A DNA stretch of 64,000 nt from Photobacterium kishitanii (GCF_003026355.1 NZ_PYON01000012.1:1-64000); one strand, 5' to 3'. Shown: positions 47,792 through 57,882, counted from the stretch's first letter. Notes: a model not told the origin generated them from the letters alone. Made by a program: numbers and translations.

Positions 47792-47950
47792 GATCTCATT
47801 AAATAAATGGGCTATAAATTGCCGCTATCGTAACCTAATCCAGCAATAAAACGAGCAAAAATAACCTCTTAAGTAAGATGATGATCACAATATAACGCTA
47901 TTGGCATTCAAAAATACGTCATTATTAACGACAAAGAATAACAGTTATTA

Positions 47951-48250
47951 TTACCCTATTGCTTTGTTACTCAAATAAGACTTAACTGCTCGAAAACCAG
48001 CGACAAAAGTTAGCCCAGCAGTAATAACAGGAAACACAAACATCAACGGCTTTAATGTCGTCATTATTGCCATTGCAGGTTCAGTTGTCGGTTGATAAAG
48101 AGGAAGATGATAAATAATGCCATAACTTAGGCATAACGTTATCACAAGGAAAACGGCTGCCACAAGTACACCAAAAAGCCATGATTCATCCGTTAATTGC
48201 GCAAACATTCTTCCATAACGTTCAGCGCCTGATTTACTTATACCCGCCAA
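47951..48250 (-). CDS. Small two-helix membrane protein
   Basis: A 99-residue protein with two hydrophobic segments (WLFGVLVAAVFLVITLCLSYGI; PLMFVFPVITAGLTFVAGF) and basic flanks. No family is recognised. The start is TTG, chosen because AGGGGG lies 7 bases upstream and no ATG precedes the first helix. Confidence 0.65.
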   Translation of the reverse strand: MAGISKSGAERYGRMFAQLTDESWLFGVLVAAVFLVITLCLSYGIIYHLPLYQPTTEPAMAIMTTLKPLMFVFPVITAGLTFVAGFRAVKSYLSNKAIG

Positions 48251-48285
48251 TAGATTCCCCCTTTACAACTATTGATAATAATAGA

Positions 48286-48332
48286 AAATCACCTCAAACA
48301 TGATATCTAATAACGGTCTGAGGTGATTTATT
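48286..48332 (-). terminator. Terminator of the 88-codon gene
   Basis: An 11-bp perfect stem (AAATCACCTCA at 48286-48296, TGAGGTGATTT at 48319-48329) with a 22-base loop, just beyond the stop of the minus-strand gene. Confidence 0.65.
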
Positions 48333-48339
48333 GTTTTAA

Positions 48340-48600
48340 TTAGCTACGGTATAACGTCACTATATTTTGAGGCGTAAAATCAACCATATCACCATGAACA
48401 AGAGTTTCGAGCGTGATATCAGAACCCACTTCGATCACCTCTCCCTTCATAAACTCAGACTGGCAATCAACAATTTTTACTTTAATTTCAAATCTATTTG
48501 AACGTAGTTTCGCTGTTTCTCCTATCTCAATAGGCTTGTAAATATCTACAGGTGCTTTACCAAAGAAAGATCTTGGACCGTTTACATCATCCCACTGCAT
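48340..48600 (-). CDS. Small hypothetical protein
   Basis: About 86 residues, soluble, predicted mostly beta (AKLRSNRFEIKVKIVDC, GEVIEVGSDITLETLVHG). No motif is recognised. The ATG at 48600 is 7 bases after AAGGA; an ATG two codons earlier is too close to it. It has its own terminator. Confidence 0.6.
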   Translation of the reverse strand: MQWDDVNGPRSFFGKAPVDIYKPIEIGETAKLRSNRFEIKVKIVDCQSEFMKGEVIEVGSDITLETLVHGDMVDFTPQNIVTLYRS

Positions 48601-48930
48601 CGTCATTTCCTTATGATTAATACTTACTCAGCTCAAGTTCAATTTGAGTCTGATATACCTACTGAATTCTCTCTTATCACCATATCTGTAGTGATAATAA
48701 AGACGCAACATAACAGCCACATTTTATCGCCAATTGAATTCGTTATTCAATAAAAAAAACATCAAAAAAGGTGATGAAAACCACGAACATGACGTATTTT
48801 ATGCTGTTTAAAAACGTAATTATCATATTACTCTAGTCATTATTTTGTTTAATACGGAAAAGTTAATATTTATATCTACTATTGACGCTAAACTATTAAG
48901 CAGTATTTATTACTGAAAGATAAATTTAGA
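48601..48930. other. Intergenic region
   Basis: About 330 AT-rich bases between two minus-strand genes. Nothing is recognised beyond presumed promoter DNA. Confidence 0.35.
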
Positions 48931-49530
48931 TCATAATGCGTCATGATCCAATTGTCTCTTCTCTGTACTGATAATGTTAACTATCTGTTGCCATTTATTT
49001 GATTGGTATGTCAACATTAAATATCCTTTACCGCTTGATAATCCCTTTAGCTCAACCAACGCACTGCTTCCATCTTCAGCTTGCCAAAACGATACCCAAT
49101 TACCACATTCATCGGATTTTAAACATTTATAAAATTCATCATGATCTTTAGATGTTTTCTTTGCTAAATATTCATCCGTATGAGGGCTATTATATTTTTG
49201 GGTTAGGCTCTGTTTGACCTTACTATATAAAGCCTTTCCTTCTTCCCCTGAAATATCACCACTAATATTTTGACTAACTAATATAACTTTTTGAAGCCCA
49301 TGTTTATTATCTATCACGACTATATATCGATCACTAAAAGAGACTTTTTGGATCGGTTCAGTCGTTTCACATAACATTAAAGTGTTTTTAGTCGCGCAAT
49401 CAGTGAGTGGCACTTTTTTATTTATCTCATGATAAGACTGCCCCCATTCAAACCCAAAAGGAGCTCCAATATCATTCGCCATCACACCAAATGAGCTTGT
49501 CATAACAAATAAGTAAAGTAACATCTTCAT
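48931..49530 (-). CDS. Secreted hypothetical protein
   Basis: About 199 residues with a signal peptide (MKMLLYLFVMTSSFGVMA, cleavage before NDIG). The mature part opens GAPFGFEWGQS, a pattern seen in small periplasmic proteins of unknown role. It has Cys pairs in DCATKNTLMLCE and KCLKSDECG. The start is set by AGGA about 8 bases upstream. No family is assigned. Confidence 0.68.
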   Translation of the reverse strand: MKMLLYLFVMTSSFGVMANDIGAPFGFEWGQSYHEINKKVPLTDCATKNTLMLCETTEPIQKVSFSDRYIVVIDNKHGLQKVILVSQNISGDISGEEGKALYSKVKQSLTQKYNSPHTDEYLAKKTSKDHDEFYKCLKSDECGNWVSFWQAEDGSSALVELKGLSSGKGYLMLTYQSNKWQQIVNIISTEKRQLDHDAL

Positions 49531-49795
49531 AACAAATCCTTTTGTTCTGTCACATCTCATATAAAACTAAATCAATCAATATAATATCAGCTAAACACCA
49601 CAATATAAACTTAGTGGCATATTATGGTAGTAAATTTATTGTAAGAAGATTAAACAAAAGCGTAACTGTGATTAAGCCCACAAAATCATGGGCTTATTGA
49701 TAATTATCATTTTATTTCAAAACACTAAAATCACAGACGTAAGAAAGAGAGTACTAACGGAGAATAACTATAATGGTGTTATATTCAATGGATGC

Positions 49796-50824
49796 TTACC
49801 AAATCAAATCAACGATTCTTTCGTCTGCAATATAATAAACAATATCACCAGCCATAAGTATAGTTGATAAACTAGGATTAATTTCACAGACTTTATCACG
49901 CTGATGTACTGCGATGATAATTGCTTCATGATGTTTCTTAAAATCGTAGTAAATTGACTCTAAAGTAAGATCATTAATATTTTCTGGTACTTCAATAGAG
50001 TATTGAGTTTGTCCTTTATGCGCACTGACTAACTCTGAATGAATAAAGCTAGAACCTTTATCTATTACCGATTTAGCAACTAGCTCGGTTGATAATGAAG
50101 ATATACATTCTGAATTCGGACAATATTTATGTAACAAATCACGCTTAATCGAATCATCAAAATGCGCGACCAAATGAGCATCACTGTTTTGTTCTGCAAT
50201 AAATAAACTTACGGTTAATGTTGCATCATCTAAATCAGTGTCAACAATCACAGCGCTAGCAGTAGAAAGGCTTGCACGCTCCATTTCTATAGCGTCAGTA
50301 AATGAATTCACTCGTACAAAATGTACATCGCTATCAAACGGAGATTCTTCATATTCACACGATACTACCACTACCTCACGTCGACCTTGCTCTTCTCTTT
50401 TAAGCATTTCAAGTAAATGAGGCGTACGGCTACTATGGATACCAATAACGATAATGTGATTTTCTAAATTCAAATTTTGCTTCCCTCTTCGATTTGCACG
50501 CCAAAAGTCAGTAAAAAAAACCGCTATTTTACCAATCGATAATGCAAATAAGCCCACACCACAAGGAATAATAAATAAAGCGGCTAATAATTGTCCATGT
50601 GCTGTTATGGGGCTTAAATCACCATAGCCGACAGTACTGCTTGTGGTTACTATATAATAAATAAAACTTGCGAAGTTATCCGTTAAATGGGGTTCATTAG
50701 CAAAGACTAAACCAACCCAACTAGATACCACATAACCACTTACAAGCAATATCAACGTGTATCTATTAATCGCCATAAAATGCTTATTAATCACTTTTTT
50801 TATAACATTTAATAGCGTATGCAT
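49796..50824 (-). CDS. Two-helix potassium channel with RCK domain
   Basis: A 342-residue channel subunit. Two membrane helices flank a pore loop with selectivity filter TVGYGD (YYIVTTSSTVGYGDLSP). Downstream is an RCK/TrkA-N-type regulatory domain (HIIVIGIHS near its start, AVIVDTDLDDATLTVSLFIAE) and a possible TrkA-C domain (about 265-342). The layout is that of MthK/Kch-like channels. An AAGGAAAGGGT site precedes the ATG. A hairpin (TAAGCCCA/TGGGCTTA, 49673-49696) follows the gene. Monocistronic. Confidence 0.9.
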   Translation of the reverse strand: MHTLLNVIKKVINKHFMAINRYTLILLVSGYVVSSWVGLVFANEPHLTDNFASFIYYIVTTSSTVGYGDLSPITAHGQLLAALFIIPCGVGLFALSIGKIAVFFTDFWRANRRGKQNLNLENHIIVIGIHSSRTPHLLEMLKREEQGRREVVVVSCEYEESPFDSDVHFVRVNSFTDAIEMERASLSTASAVIVDTDLDDATLTVSLFIAEQNSDAHLVAHFDDSIKRDLLHKYCPNSECISSLSTELVAKSVIDKGSSFIHSELVSAHKGQTQYSIEVPENINDLTLESIYYDFKKHHEAIIIAVHQRDKVCEINPSLSTILMAGDIVYYIADERIVDLIW

Positions 50825-50862
50825 ACCCTTTCCTTTTGATCTACATAATATTAACAGTATAG

Positions 50863-51528
50863 CTAATCACCATCAGTTAATGCTCTTAACCAAAACAATA
50901 ATCCTGCTATACACGAACACAACATAATAGGTATAACTAAAGCGTAACTTAATGATAATACCATCAAGTTACTCCCCACAACTGCGCCAATAAAAATAGA
51001 AAACCACAGGCTAATTTGTTTAATAAATACTTTTCTATCACCTTTACCGAGTAATAACATCGCCAATTCTCGCCCAGTATTGGCTAAAAAAGCAGTCGCA
51101 AATGTTAATGGCATTGCCTTATTAATGGTGATCCTTAGCGCAATATTTTGTAATCCCATCGCAAACGCCAATACAAAGTTGGTTGCGATGGGAACAGTAA
51201 TTTTTTCAATAAAAATAGCACTAAATAGCAATATCGATACGGTACTCATCACCAACCAACGATAATTCTGCGGCTGTAATACAGCGATCATCTCACCCAC
51301 TGTAATGCCAGCGACAAACAAAAAAATCACCCCGATATAATAAAATGATTGACCATATTGATGGCTAGAAAGCAACATCGCCACATGCGTTGTATTGCCA
51401 CTCATAAACGATACAAACAAACCATTTTTAAGATGAATAAAGCCAATCGCATCAACAATTCCAGCGATAAATAACAACATAAATGGCATTGCTGCAAGAA
51501 TAGCAGGCTTAATTACAGATAGACTCAA
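50863..51528 (-). CDS. DUF1275 (YoaK-like) membrane protein
   Basis: A 221-residue protein with about six hydrophobic segments and the DUF1275 signatures: FIAGIVDAIGFI followed by FVSFMSGNTTHVAM, and GLQNIALR. Transport function is assumed for the family but unproven. The frame opens at a TTG (51528) without a ribosome-binding site; the family start would fit better at the ATG at 51489. Same strand as the K+ channel gene, 38 bases upstream of it, so possibly co-transcribed. Confidence 0.82.
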   Translation of the reverse strand: MSLSVIKPAILAAMPFMLLFIAGIVDAIGFIHLKNGLFVSFMSGNTTHVAMLLSSHQYGQSFYYIGVIFLFVAGITVGEMIAVLQPQNYRWLVMSTVSILLFSAIFIEKITVPIATNFVLAFAMGLQNIALRITINKAMPLTFATAFLANTGRELAMLLLGKGDRKVFIKQISLWFSIFIGAVVGSNLMVLSLSYALVIPIMLCSCIAGLLFWLRALTDGD

Positions 51529-51904
51529 TGGGTTATAACATAAGTAATGATAACAATACGTTAAGTATTACATTAAATTTAGATATTTGACACACTATGA
51601 AGTAACAATAATTAACGCAAACTTTTAAGTTCCAGCATCTTGATTAAATAAATACGAATCATGATTTTTAACGCATTTTTTGCGACCACAGTCATACAAT
51701 AATGAATAATTAGCATTCATCTAATTCACTTTCTGCCATCAAGATATCGTTTTTAATACATCAGTGAAATTATATTTCCTGTAAAATAAAAATATGGAGT
51801 ATAACTTCAGCAATGATAAGGATAAGTAACTAATCATTCCTGTTATGAAGTCCTCATCAAATTAAATATTTATCTATTCATATTTGATATTTAAGGATCG
51901 TAAC
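51529..51904. other. Divergent region between the DUF1275 gene and nanH
   Basis: About 375 AT-rich bases with both promoters. No operator for NanR or other sialic-acid regulator could be recognised. The last bases hold AAGGA, the ribosome-binding site of nanH. Confidence 0.35.
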
Positions 51905-54226
51905 ATGACATTTAAGAAAACATACCTATTAACCCTTATTGCATCATTGTTATCTTGCTCTGTAAGTGCACAAGTCATGGAGTTTATTCCATCAGCCAAC
52001 CCTATTCATGATGAACCCATAGAGCAAGGTTGGGTAAATTATTTAAGTGGTCATGGTTACGGACAAAGCATTGCCAATGAGGATTTGATAGAGTGGTATG
52101 TCAATGGAAATAATGGTCGCGCTAATTGGAAAATCACCCCCGATACAACGCTAAATAATCAAGCACAAATTTACGGCTGGCAACTTACAACCCAAATGCG
52201 TGTCGCTAGTGGTGGTTACATAACTAACTATTACTCTAATGGCAGCAAACGCTTTTTACCTATTATATCCATCAACCAAAATAATGAATTAACCGTGACA
52301 TTTGATGGTGAAACAGCAGAAACAGTGCTTGCAGCAGACAGCACGGTTAACGACTATCATCGTTATGATATTGTTTTCCATCCCGGTGATACTCAAACGG
52401 CAAGTTTTTACTTTGATGGTCGTTTAATTCGCGATCAATGGGTAGGAACAGCGAGTAACCAGAATATGATTGCTTGGGGTAATGGATCATCTTCAATAGC
52501 AGGAGAAGCATATTATAAATCTATCGCCTTTCAAGTAAATGGAGATGCTGTTTTTTCCTCCCCAGATAGAATCCCATCACTTGTAGTGAGTGACAAAACA
52601 CCAGGAACAGTCGTTATTTTCGCCGAAAAGAGAGTCGGTGGTGGAGATCCTGGAGCAATCTCAAATACCAATGATATTATTACTCGAACATCTCAAGATT
52701 ACGGCCGAACATGGAGCAATGAACTTAATTTAACTGAAGAGATTAATATTAGTGATGACTTTGACTTTTCAGATCCACGCCCTATTTACCTTGCTGATGA
52801 AAATAAAGTATTAGTCTCTTACGTACGTTGGCCAACTAATGCCGCTCAAAATGGTGATCGCATTAAACCTTGGATGCCTAGTGGGGTTTTTTATAATGTC
52901 TATGACGTAGCAAATAACACATGGGAACAACCCGTTAATGTTACTTCTGATGTTAAAGAACGCACATTGCAGATTATTGGTTGGGGCGGCCATGAATATT
53001 ACACACGCAGCAGTCAAATAACCGCCACTGATAGTTGGGATTTTTCTACTCAATTAAGCATTTATAGCGGAACCAAAAACGAATTATTTATTTCAAATGG
53101 ATCACATGAATTCAGAGTTAATTACACCCATGATAATCAAGGTCGATTAATTGCACATCTTAATGGTCAAGAAAATCCGATCATTATTAAAAATAAAGGT
53201 GATCATGTAGGTGGTATCTTTACTTCCTCAATCCAATATTCACCCGCAGATCAAAGTGCGCGCTTGTTAATTAATGATGTTCAATTAGCGCAATGGACGG
53301 GAATGCCTTCAGCGGACAATATTATAGGATTTGGCCAAACTGATGCTGCACAAGAAGGAAGATTGCATATAAAATCGCTTTCTCTTGCTAAAAACACGGC
53401 GGAAATAATTAATTATGATGCTAGTGCATTAGCCATGTTAAATCCTTCAGAATCGCCAAATAGTCCTGAATCACAAGGATGGCAAAAATCACATTCAGGT
53501 AAAGCCTATAACTTCTATGGTGTCGCGAGTATCAATCCAGGGCCTGGTCATGGCATTGAACTGACAAAACAAACACAGATTCAAGGTAATCATAATCAAC
53601 GGTTAATTTACCCTGCGATTACACTGGATAAATATTTCCTCAATGTAGTTTCCGCATTCTCAGATGATAAAGGTCAGACATGGACAACAGGCTCAGCACT
53701 TCCGATCCCCTATAGATGGAATAATAACTTAGAAACTCTAGAACCAAGTGAAGCAGATATTGTTGAATTAAATAATGGTGACTTATTACTTACTGCGCGC
53801 CTAGATTTTAATAAAGTCGTCAACGGTATTAATTATGGTCCTCGACATCAATTCATCAGCTCTGATGGTGGTGAAACATGGACGATGCCAGAAGGTAATG
53901 ATAGTTCTCTATTTAATAACATCAGCACAAGTACTGTAGATGCTTCCATTACTCGTTTCACACCAGCAACTGGTGAAAGCTATTTATTATTTACTAACCC
54001 TATGGGTAGCCCTGCTGGCTCAAGTGGCCGTTCAGATCTTGGATTATGGTTTAGTTTTGATGAGGGAACAAGTTGGCAAGGACCAATTCAATTAGTCAAT
54101 GGTGGTTCTGCTTATTCTGATATTTATCAACTCGACGATAACAATGCAATGGTCATTGTTGAAGATAATGGCCCTAAAATTAGGGTTCTAACAATACCAG
54201 TAACATTGATAAAACAAACACTCTAA
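51905..54226 (+). CDS. nanH: Secreted sialidase (neuraminidase)
   Basis: A 773-residue sialidase aligning along its whole length with Vibrio cholerae NanH (781). A signal peptide ends near CSVSAQ. A first lectin-like domain (about 25-200) is followed by the catalytic beta-propeller beginning at DRIPSLV (the RIP motif) with AEKRVGGGDPGA. An inserted second lectin-like domain (about 345-500) comes next, then the rest of the propeller. Asp boxes: SQDYGRTW, SDDKGQTW, SSDGGETW and SFDEGTSW. It releases sialic acid from host glycans outside the cell. Start ATG with AAGGA 8 bases upstream. No sialate uptake or breakdown genes are nearby. Confidence 0.95.
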   Translation: MTFKKTYLLTLIASLLSCSVSAQVMEFIPSANPIHDEPIEQGWVNYLSGHGYGQSIANEDLIEWYVNGNNGRANWKITPDTTLNNQAQIYGWQLTTQMRVASGGYITNYYSNGSKRFLPIISINQNNELTVTFDGETAETVLAADSTVNDYHRYDIVFHPGDTQTASFYFDGRLIRDQWVGTASNQNMIAWGNGSSSIAGEAYYKSIAFQVNGDAVFSSPDRIPSLVVSDKTPGTVVIFAEKRVGGGDPGAISNTNDIITRTSQDYGRTWSNELNLTEEINISDDFDFSDPRPIYLADENKVLVSYVRWPTNAAQNGDRIKPWMPSGVFYNVYDVANNTWEQPVNVTSDVKERTLQIIGWGGHEYYTRSSQITATDSWDFSTQLSIYSGTKNELFISNGSHEFRVNYTHDNQGRLIAHLNGQENPIIIKNKGDHVGGIFTSSIQYSPADQSARLLINDVQLAQWTGMPSADNIIGFGQTDAAQEGRLHIKSLSLAKNTAEIINYDASALAMLNPSESPNSPESQGWQKSHSGKAYNFYGVASINPGPGHGIELTKQTQIQGNHNQRLIYPAITLDKYFLNVVSAFSDDKGQTWTTGSALPIPYRWNNNLETLEPSEADIVELNNGDLLLTARLDFNKVVNGINYGPRHQFISSDGGETWTMPEGNDSSLFNNISTSTVDASITRFTPATGESYLLFTNPMGSPAGSSGRSDLGLWFSFDEGTSWQGPIQLVNGGSAYSDIYQLDDNNAMVIVEDNGPKIRVLTIPVTLIKQTL

Positions 54227-54243
54227 GACTTTTTATAACTATC

Positions 54244-54279
54244 GCCTCCAAATAATATTATCAATTTGGAGGCCTTTTT
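54244..54279 (+). terminator. Terminator of nanH
   Basis: A 10-bp perfect stem (GCCTCCAAAT at 54244-54253, ATTTGGAGGC at 54264-54273) followed by CTTTTT. Confidence 0.9.
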
Positions 54280-54487
54280 AAAGCAATCATAGCAATAATG
54301 CCAGCTTCGGGTGTACATATTTGGAGCCAGATTATCTATATAACAAGCATATAATTAATTATTTTCCAACTCCTTAATGCCTTAAAAATACCTAAGAAGC
54401 TATTACGTTAATATAAAACTCATGTTATAAGCATCATCTAAAACCTATTTATAACCCTGCCAAATTAAGCCATAAAATCTATTAATA

Positions 54488-55726
54488 TCACGTAGTAAAT
54501 AACACTTCACCAAGATATTCACCATCATTTATTACGCCAGGCAACACAAAATAATAACCGCCACCAAATGGTTTTATATAACGCTCTAGTGGTTCACCAT
54601 TAAGCCTTTTTTGCGTATTAATAAAACCAGTTTTAAGATTTTTCTGATAAGAAATAAAAATGAGCCCCATATCCAACATTCCCGACTCATTTATCCCTAA
54701 CGAATAACTATAACTGCGTCGACGTAATTTAGCAGTGTATCGCTCTGGATTACGCGGCTCAGCTCTACGCATGTGTGAATTAAATAATATACGATCTCCA
54801 TGCGGATCTTTCTCATATTCAGGAGAATCGTGCTCATGTTTCATTCCTAGTGGAGCACCGGTTACTTTATGACGACCAAAGTCATTTTCTTGATCTTCTA
54901 AGGGCGTTCGATCCCAAAACTCAAGATTAAAGCGAATTAAGCGAACTGCTTGATATGATCCCCCTCGACACCAAGTCGGTTCTTTATCGCTATCTGTAAC
55001 CCAAACTAACTCATTCATTAGATCTGTATTATCGGCAGGAGCATTACCTGTACCATCTTTAAAACCAAACAAATTCACAGGCGTTGATTTATGATCAATA
55101 TCGCGCGATGGTAAGAACCCATCTATTTTCCAGTGTGGCGCTAAATATAAACTCGTGTGTTGTAAAATATCACGTAAAGCATAAACCACACTCTCAGGAC
55201 TATTTGCACATATCTGTAACGCGATATCTCCACCACACCAATCAGAGTCAAGTCTGTCATTTGGAAAACTCGTCATAGCAACTAAATGCCTTGGCTTTAA
55301 ATGTTTAAGACCAAAACGAGAATCAAATAAACTCGAGCCTAATGAAACAGTTACCGTTAACGAATCAGGATCTAAATGCTCGCCAAGCATTCCTGACTCA
55401 AAGGGTGGCATTTTATCATTACTATTAACCGGCAATTTTTGGGGCTGAGTTAAATAAGCAATCCGATTTGTGATAATTTTGAAGAGATCTTTTAATTCAT
55501 CTAAACTATTTGCTGTCACATTAAAGGTTACAAAAGAAACATTTTTTTGCTCTTTAGTAATCACACCTGCTTGATGATGTCCTTTATAATCAATCTTATG
55601 ATTATACTTACGTTCAGAATACGTTTCTTTTGCTACTATAGTTGGAATAGTAAATAGTGCACTACCTGCAACAAGCGTTTTTAATGCATTACGTCTAGAA
55701 ATTTTAAAAATTGAAGATGATTTCAT
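54488..55726 (-). CDS. efeB: DyP-type peroxidase, iron-uptake component EfeB
   Basis: About 412 residues with a twin-arginine signal (ISRRNALKTLVAG). Dye-decolorising peroxidase features: GFKDGTGNA (GxxDG motif with the distal Asp), and HMRRAEPRNPERY holding the heme-ligand His and conserved Arg. In E. coli EfeB is the periplasmic heme peroxidase of EfeUOB. Last gene of the iron operon, starting about 22 bases after the efeO stop; the ATG at 55726 has GGAA upstream, but 55741 is possible. Confidence 0.9.
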   Translation of the reverse strand: MKSSSIFKISRRNALKTLVAGSALFTIPTIVAKETYSERKYNHKIDYKGHHQAGVITKEQKNVSFVTFNVTANSLDELKDLFKIITNRIAYLTQPQKLPVNSNDKMPPFESGMLGEHLDPDSLTVTVSLGSSLFDSRFGLKHLKPRHLVAMTSFPNDRLDSDWCGGDIALQICANSPESVVYALRDILQHTSLYLAPHWKIDGFLPSRDIDHKSTPVNLFGFKDGTGNAPADNTDLMNELVWVTDSDKEPTWCRGGSYQAVRLIRFNLEFWDRTPLEDQENDFGRHKVTGAPLGMKHEHDSPEYEKDPHGDRILFNSHMRRAEPRNPERYTAKLRRRSYSYSLGINESGMLDMGLIFISYQKNLKTGFINTQKRLNGEPLERYIKPFGGGYYFVLPGVINDGEYLGEVLFTT

Positions 55727-55748
55727 GCTATTTATTTCCATATATTCT

Positions 55749-56639
55749 TTAATATTTGTAATACACATCAAGGTTCAATTTTGTCCTTAGTGTTGCGAGT
55801 AAATATGCTTGCTGCGTCAGTACAGAATATAATTTTGTTTTATCCTTTGAACTTAAACTATTATACAATTTATATTCGTTATCATTCAGTTTATAGCCAT
55901 CGAGAATAACCATGATTTCGCTATAATTATGTAATATTGGCGTTAATGAGTCTTTAGGGATAAAAGGTTTAACTTCATCGACTATATATAAAGACCCTTT
56001 TACGTTAGCAGCGATATCCGCTAAGTCAGATAAACTGTATCTATTTTCTTTACCTGAAATTTTAGTCTCCAATACCATCTCAATAAAATCAGCAGATGAC
56101 TGAATCAATTTAGCAATATCAATATCTTCAGCTTTTACTCTTCGTGCTAAATCATTTGAATTCATCAATAACTCATCAACAGCAGCCAATGCAACTTGAG
56201 TATTTTTTTGATTAAAAAGCAAATATTCAACTAGATGAAAACCTTTGAAACGGTAATCCTTAACGCCATCGAGAAAATCATCACTACGTGAATTAATAAC
56301 TCGATCAGTATGACCAAATAACCGTACAATAGGCCGCACCATTTCATAATATTGATGAGCTCTAACATAAGCAACTTGTGCACTTGCTATATTGTTAACC
56401 TTTAAACTGCTTTTTACGTTATTTAACTGACATATCATATTTTCAATATTTTCAGACACATAATCCATATATGTTGCAGTTACTTGTTTGTACTTTTCTG
56501 GAGTAGGAATATCACCTTTCGCTATGATAATTTCACTACCCGTTTGCACAGGTGACCGCAATGCTTTAGCTGCTACTCCTTGTGTAAACAACAACGAAGC
56601 AAAGACGCAAAGGATCAAAAGACCAACGTTGTTACGCAT
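55749..56639 (-). CDS. efeO: EfeO-type M75 imelysin-domain protein without cupredoxin
   Basis: About 296 residues: a signal peptide (MRNNVGLLILCVFASLLFTQGVAA) and a helical M75 domain with the GxHxxE metal motif in FKGFHLVEYLLF. Full EfeO in E. coli is about 375 residues and carries an N-terminal cupredoxin; here that module is a separate gene (57465-57812). It should bind iron in the periplasm and hand it to EfeU. GGAG lies 8 bases before the ATG, which overlaps the end of efeU by 8 bases. Confidence 0.88.
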   Translation of the reverse strand: MRNNVGLLILCVFASLLFTQGVAAKALRSPVQTGSEIIIAKGDIPTPEKYKQVTATYMDYVSENIENMICQLNNVKSSLKVNNIASAQVAYVRAHQYYEMVRPIVRLFGHTDRVINSRSDDFLDGVKDYRFKGFHLVEYLLFNQKNTQVALAAVDELLMNSNDLARRVKAEDIDIAKLIQSSADFIEMVLETKISGKENRYSLSDLADIAANVKGSLYIVDEVKPFIPKDSLTPILHNYSEIMVILDGYKLNDNEYKLYNSLSSKDKTKLYSVLTQQAYLLATLRTKLNLDVYYKY

Positions 56640-57468
56640 ACTTTCTTCTCCGTAAAAATATAACGGCAATAACCATCCAGTAAAAAACAAACGTAATAAC
56701 ACTTAACCAAATAGGCTGCGATCGATAGCCAAAGAATGAGTTCAATAAATTGCCAAAAAATCCTGAATCATCAAGCAATGCAGTTGTATTCCAAGCTGGA
56801 TAATACAGAAAATCGGGAACAGAATAATCGTACTCAATAAGTAAATTGATACAACCTTCAACACCTTTCAGTAATAATGAAACAGCTAAAAATAATAAAA
56901 TAATTCCTGTTGTATTAAAGAAAATACGCCAAGGAACATAATGATTAATTAAGGTAAACAGATAAAGTGTTAATGCCGCAATAGCGATACCGCCACCCAC
57001 TTCTGCAAAAAAATCGGCTGCATTTGCAGAGTTAAGAGACATAATAACACCCGATAAAAATACTACGATTTCACTACCTTCTCGAGCAATCGCAATGGCA
57101 ACAATGAAGGTAACTCCCCACCAATGTTGATTTTCAGTTCTCGTCTCTAACCCTGATACTATTTCGGATTTCATTGAACCGCTATGACAATTCATCCAAT
57201 AGACCATTTGAACAATTAATATGCAGGCAACAAATTCCATTATAATCATAAATAATGATTGGCCAGTATCACTCAAGACATTGAATACACCATAGATTAA
57301 CAATGCGAGTAAAATAGAGGTACTGATCCCTATTGCTACACCACCCCATAAGTAACGTAATCCGTTGCGGCTATCTACATGCTGTTTAATCCAAGCGTAA
57401 ATAATGCCAATGAGCAGTAAAGCTTCAATACTTTCACGCCAAATTACAAATAATACTTGTCCCTTCAT
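56632..57468 (-). CDS. efeU: Ferrous-iron permease EfeU (FTR1 family)
   Basis: A 278-residue inner-membrane protein with about seven helices. It has the two REXXE iron-binding motifs of FTR1 proteins: RESIE in the first helix (about residue 10) and REGSE near residue 128. It imports iron supplied by the periplasmic partners. Its ATG overlaps the stop of the cupredoxin gene (ATGA). Coupled on both sides within the operon. Confidence 0.93.
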   Translation of the reverse strand: MKGQVLFVIWRESIEALLLIGIIYAWIKQHVDSRNGLRYLWGGVAIGISTSILLALLIYGVFNVLSDTGQSLFMIIMEFVACILIVQMVYWMNCHSGSMKSEIVSGLETRTENQHWWGVTFIVAIAIAREGSEIVVFLSGVIMSLNSANAADFFAEVGGGIAIAALTLYLFTLINHYVPWRIFFNTTGIILLFLAVSLLLKGVEGCINLLIEYDYSVPDFLYYPAWNTTALLDDSGFFGNLLNSFFGYRSQPIWLSVITFVFYWMVIAVIFLRRRKYA

Positions 57469-57812
57469 TGGCTTGACTCTTTAGCTATAATTTTTCCTTT
57501 TGGATGATCTAAATGGAAGTCGTCAAAAAATGTATAAGTACCTTGCCTTAGTGGTGCAATGACAACAACCGAGCTAGCCCCCGGAGCTAATACTTTTTCT
57601 TTTCGTAATTGAGTGCTTTCAAATTCAGCGGGTTGATTACCTATATTTGAAATTTTAATCCGAATTATTTTTTTTGTTGGAACCTCTAATACAAGTGGAA
57701 TTAGATCGCCATTTTTAATTTGTAAATTAACCGTAAATTTTTCAGCGGCATGAACAGATATAGGCGAAAATAAATAAAATGAGAGAATAATAAGTGTTAA
57801 ATACTTTTTCAT
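57465..57812 (-). CDS. Free-standing EfeO-type cupredoxin
   Basis: A 115-residue protein: signal peptide ending at SVHA, then a cupredoxin_1-like beta-barrel domain (AEKFTVNLQIKNGDLIPLVLEV, shortened; KISNIGNQPAEFES; LAPGASSVVVI; GTYTFFDDFH). It lacks Cys; the metal site may use Glu/His/Asp, as reported for EfeO cupredoxin domains. It overlaps efeU by four bases and replaces the missing N-terminal module of EfeO. Confidence 0.83.
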   Translation of the reverse strand: MKKYLTLIILSFYLFSPISVHAAEKFTVNLQIKNGDLIPLVLEVPTKKIIRIKISNIGNQPAEFESTQLRKEKVLAPGASSVVVIAPLRQGTYTFFDDFHLDHPKGKIIAKESSQ

Positions 57813-57840
57813 TTTGCCTCAATATTAATTTGATAAATAA

Positions 57841-57872
57841 AAATAAGAGGAGGTCACCCTCCTCTTTATTTA
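57841..57872 (-). terminator. Hairpin between the P19 and cupredoxin genes
   Basis: Stem AGAGGAGG (57846-57853) with CCTCCTCT (57858-57865), extended by AT pairs with a bulge, and a T-rich side in both directions. It may partly terminate the operon after the P19 gene or protect the P19 mRNA. Confidence 0.65.
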
Positions 57873-57882
57873 TATATAATGT

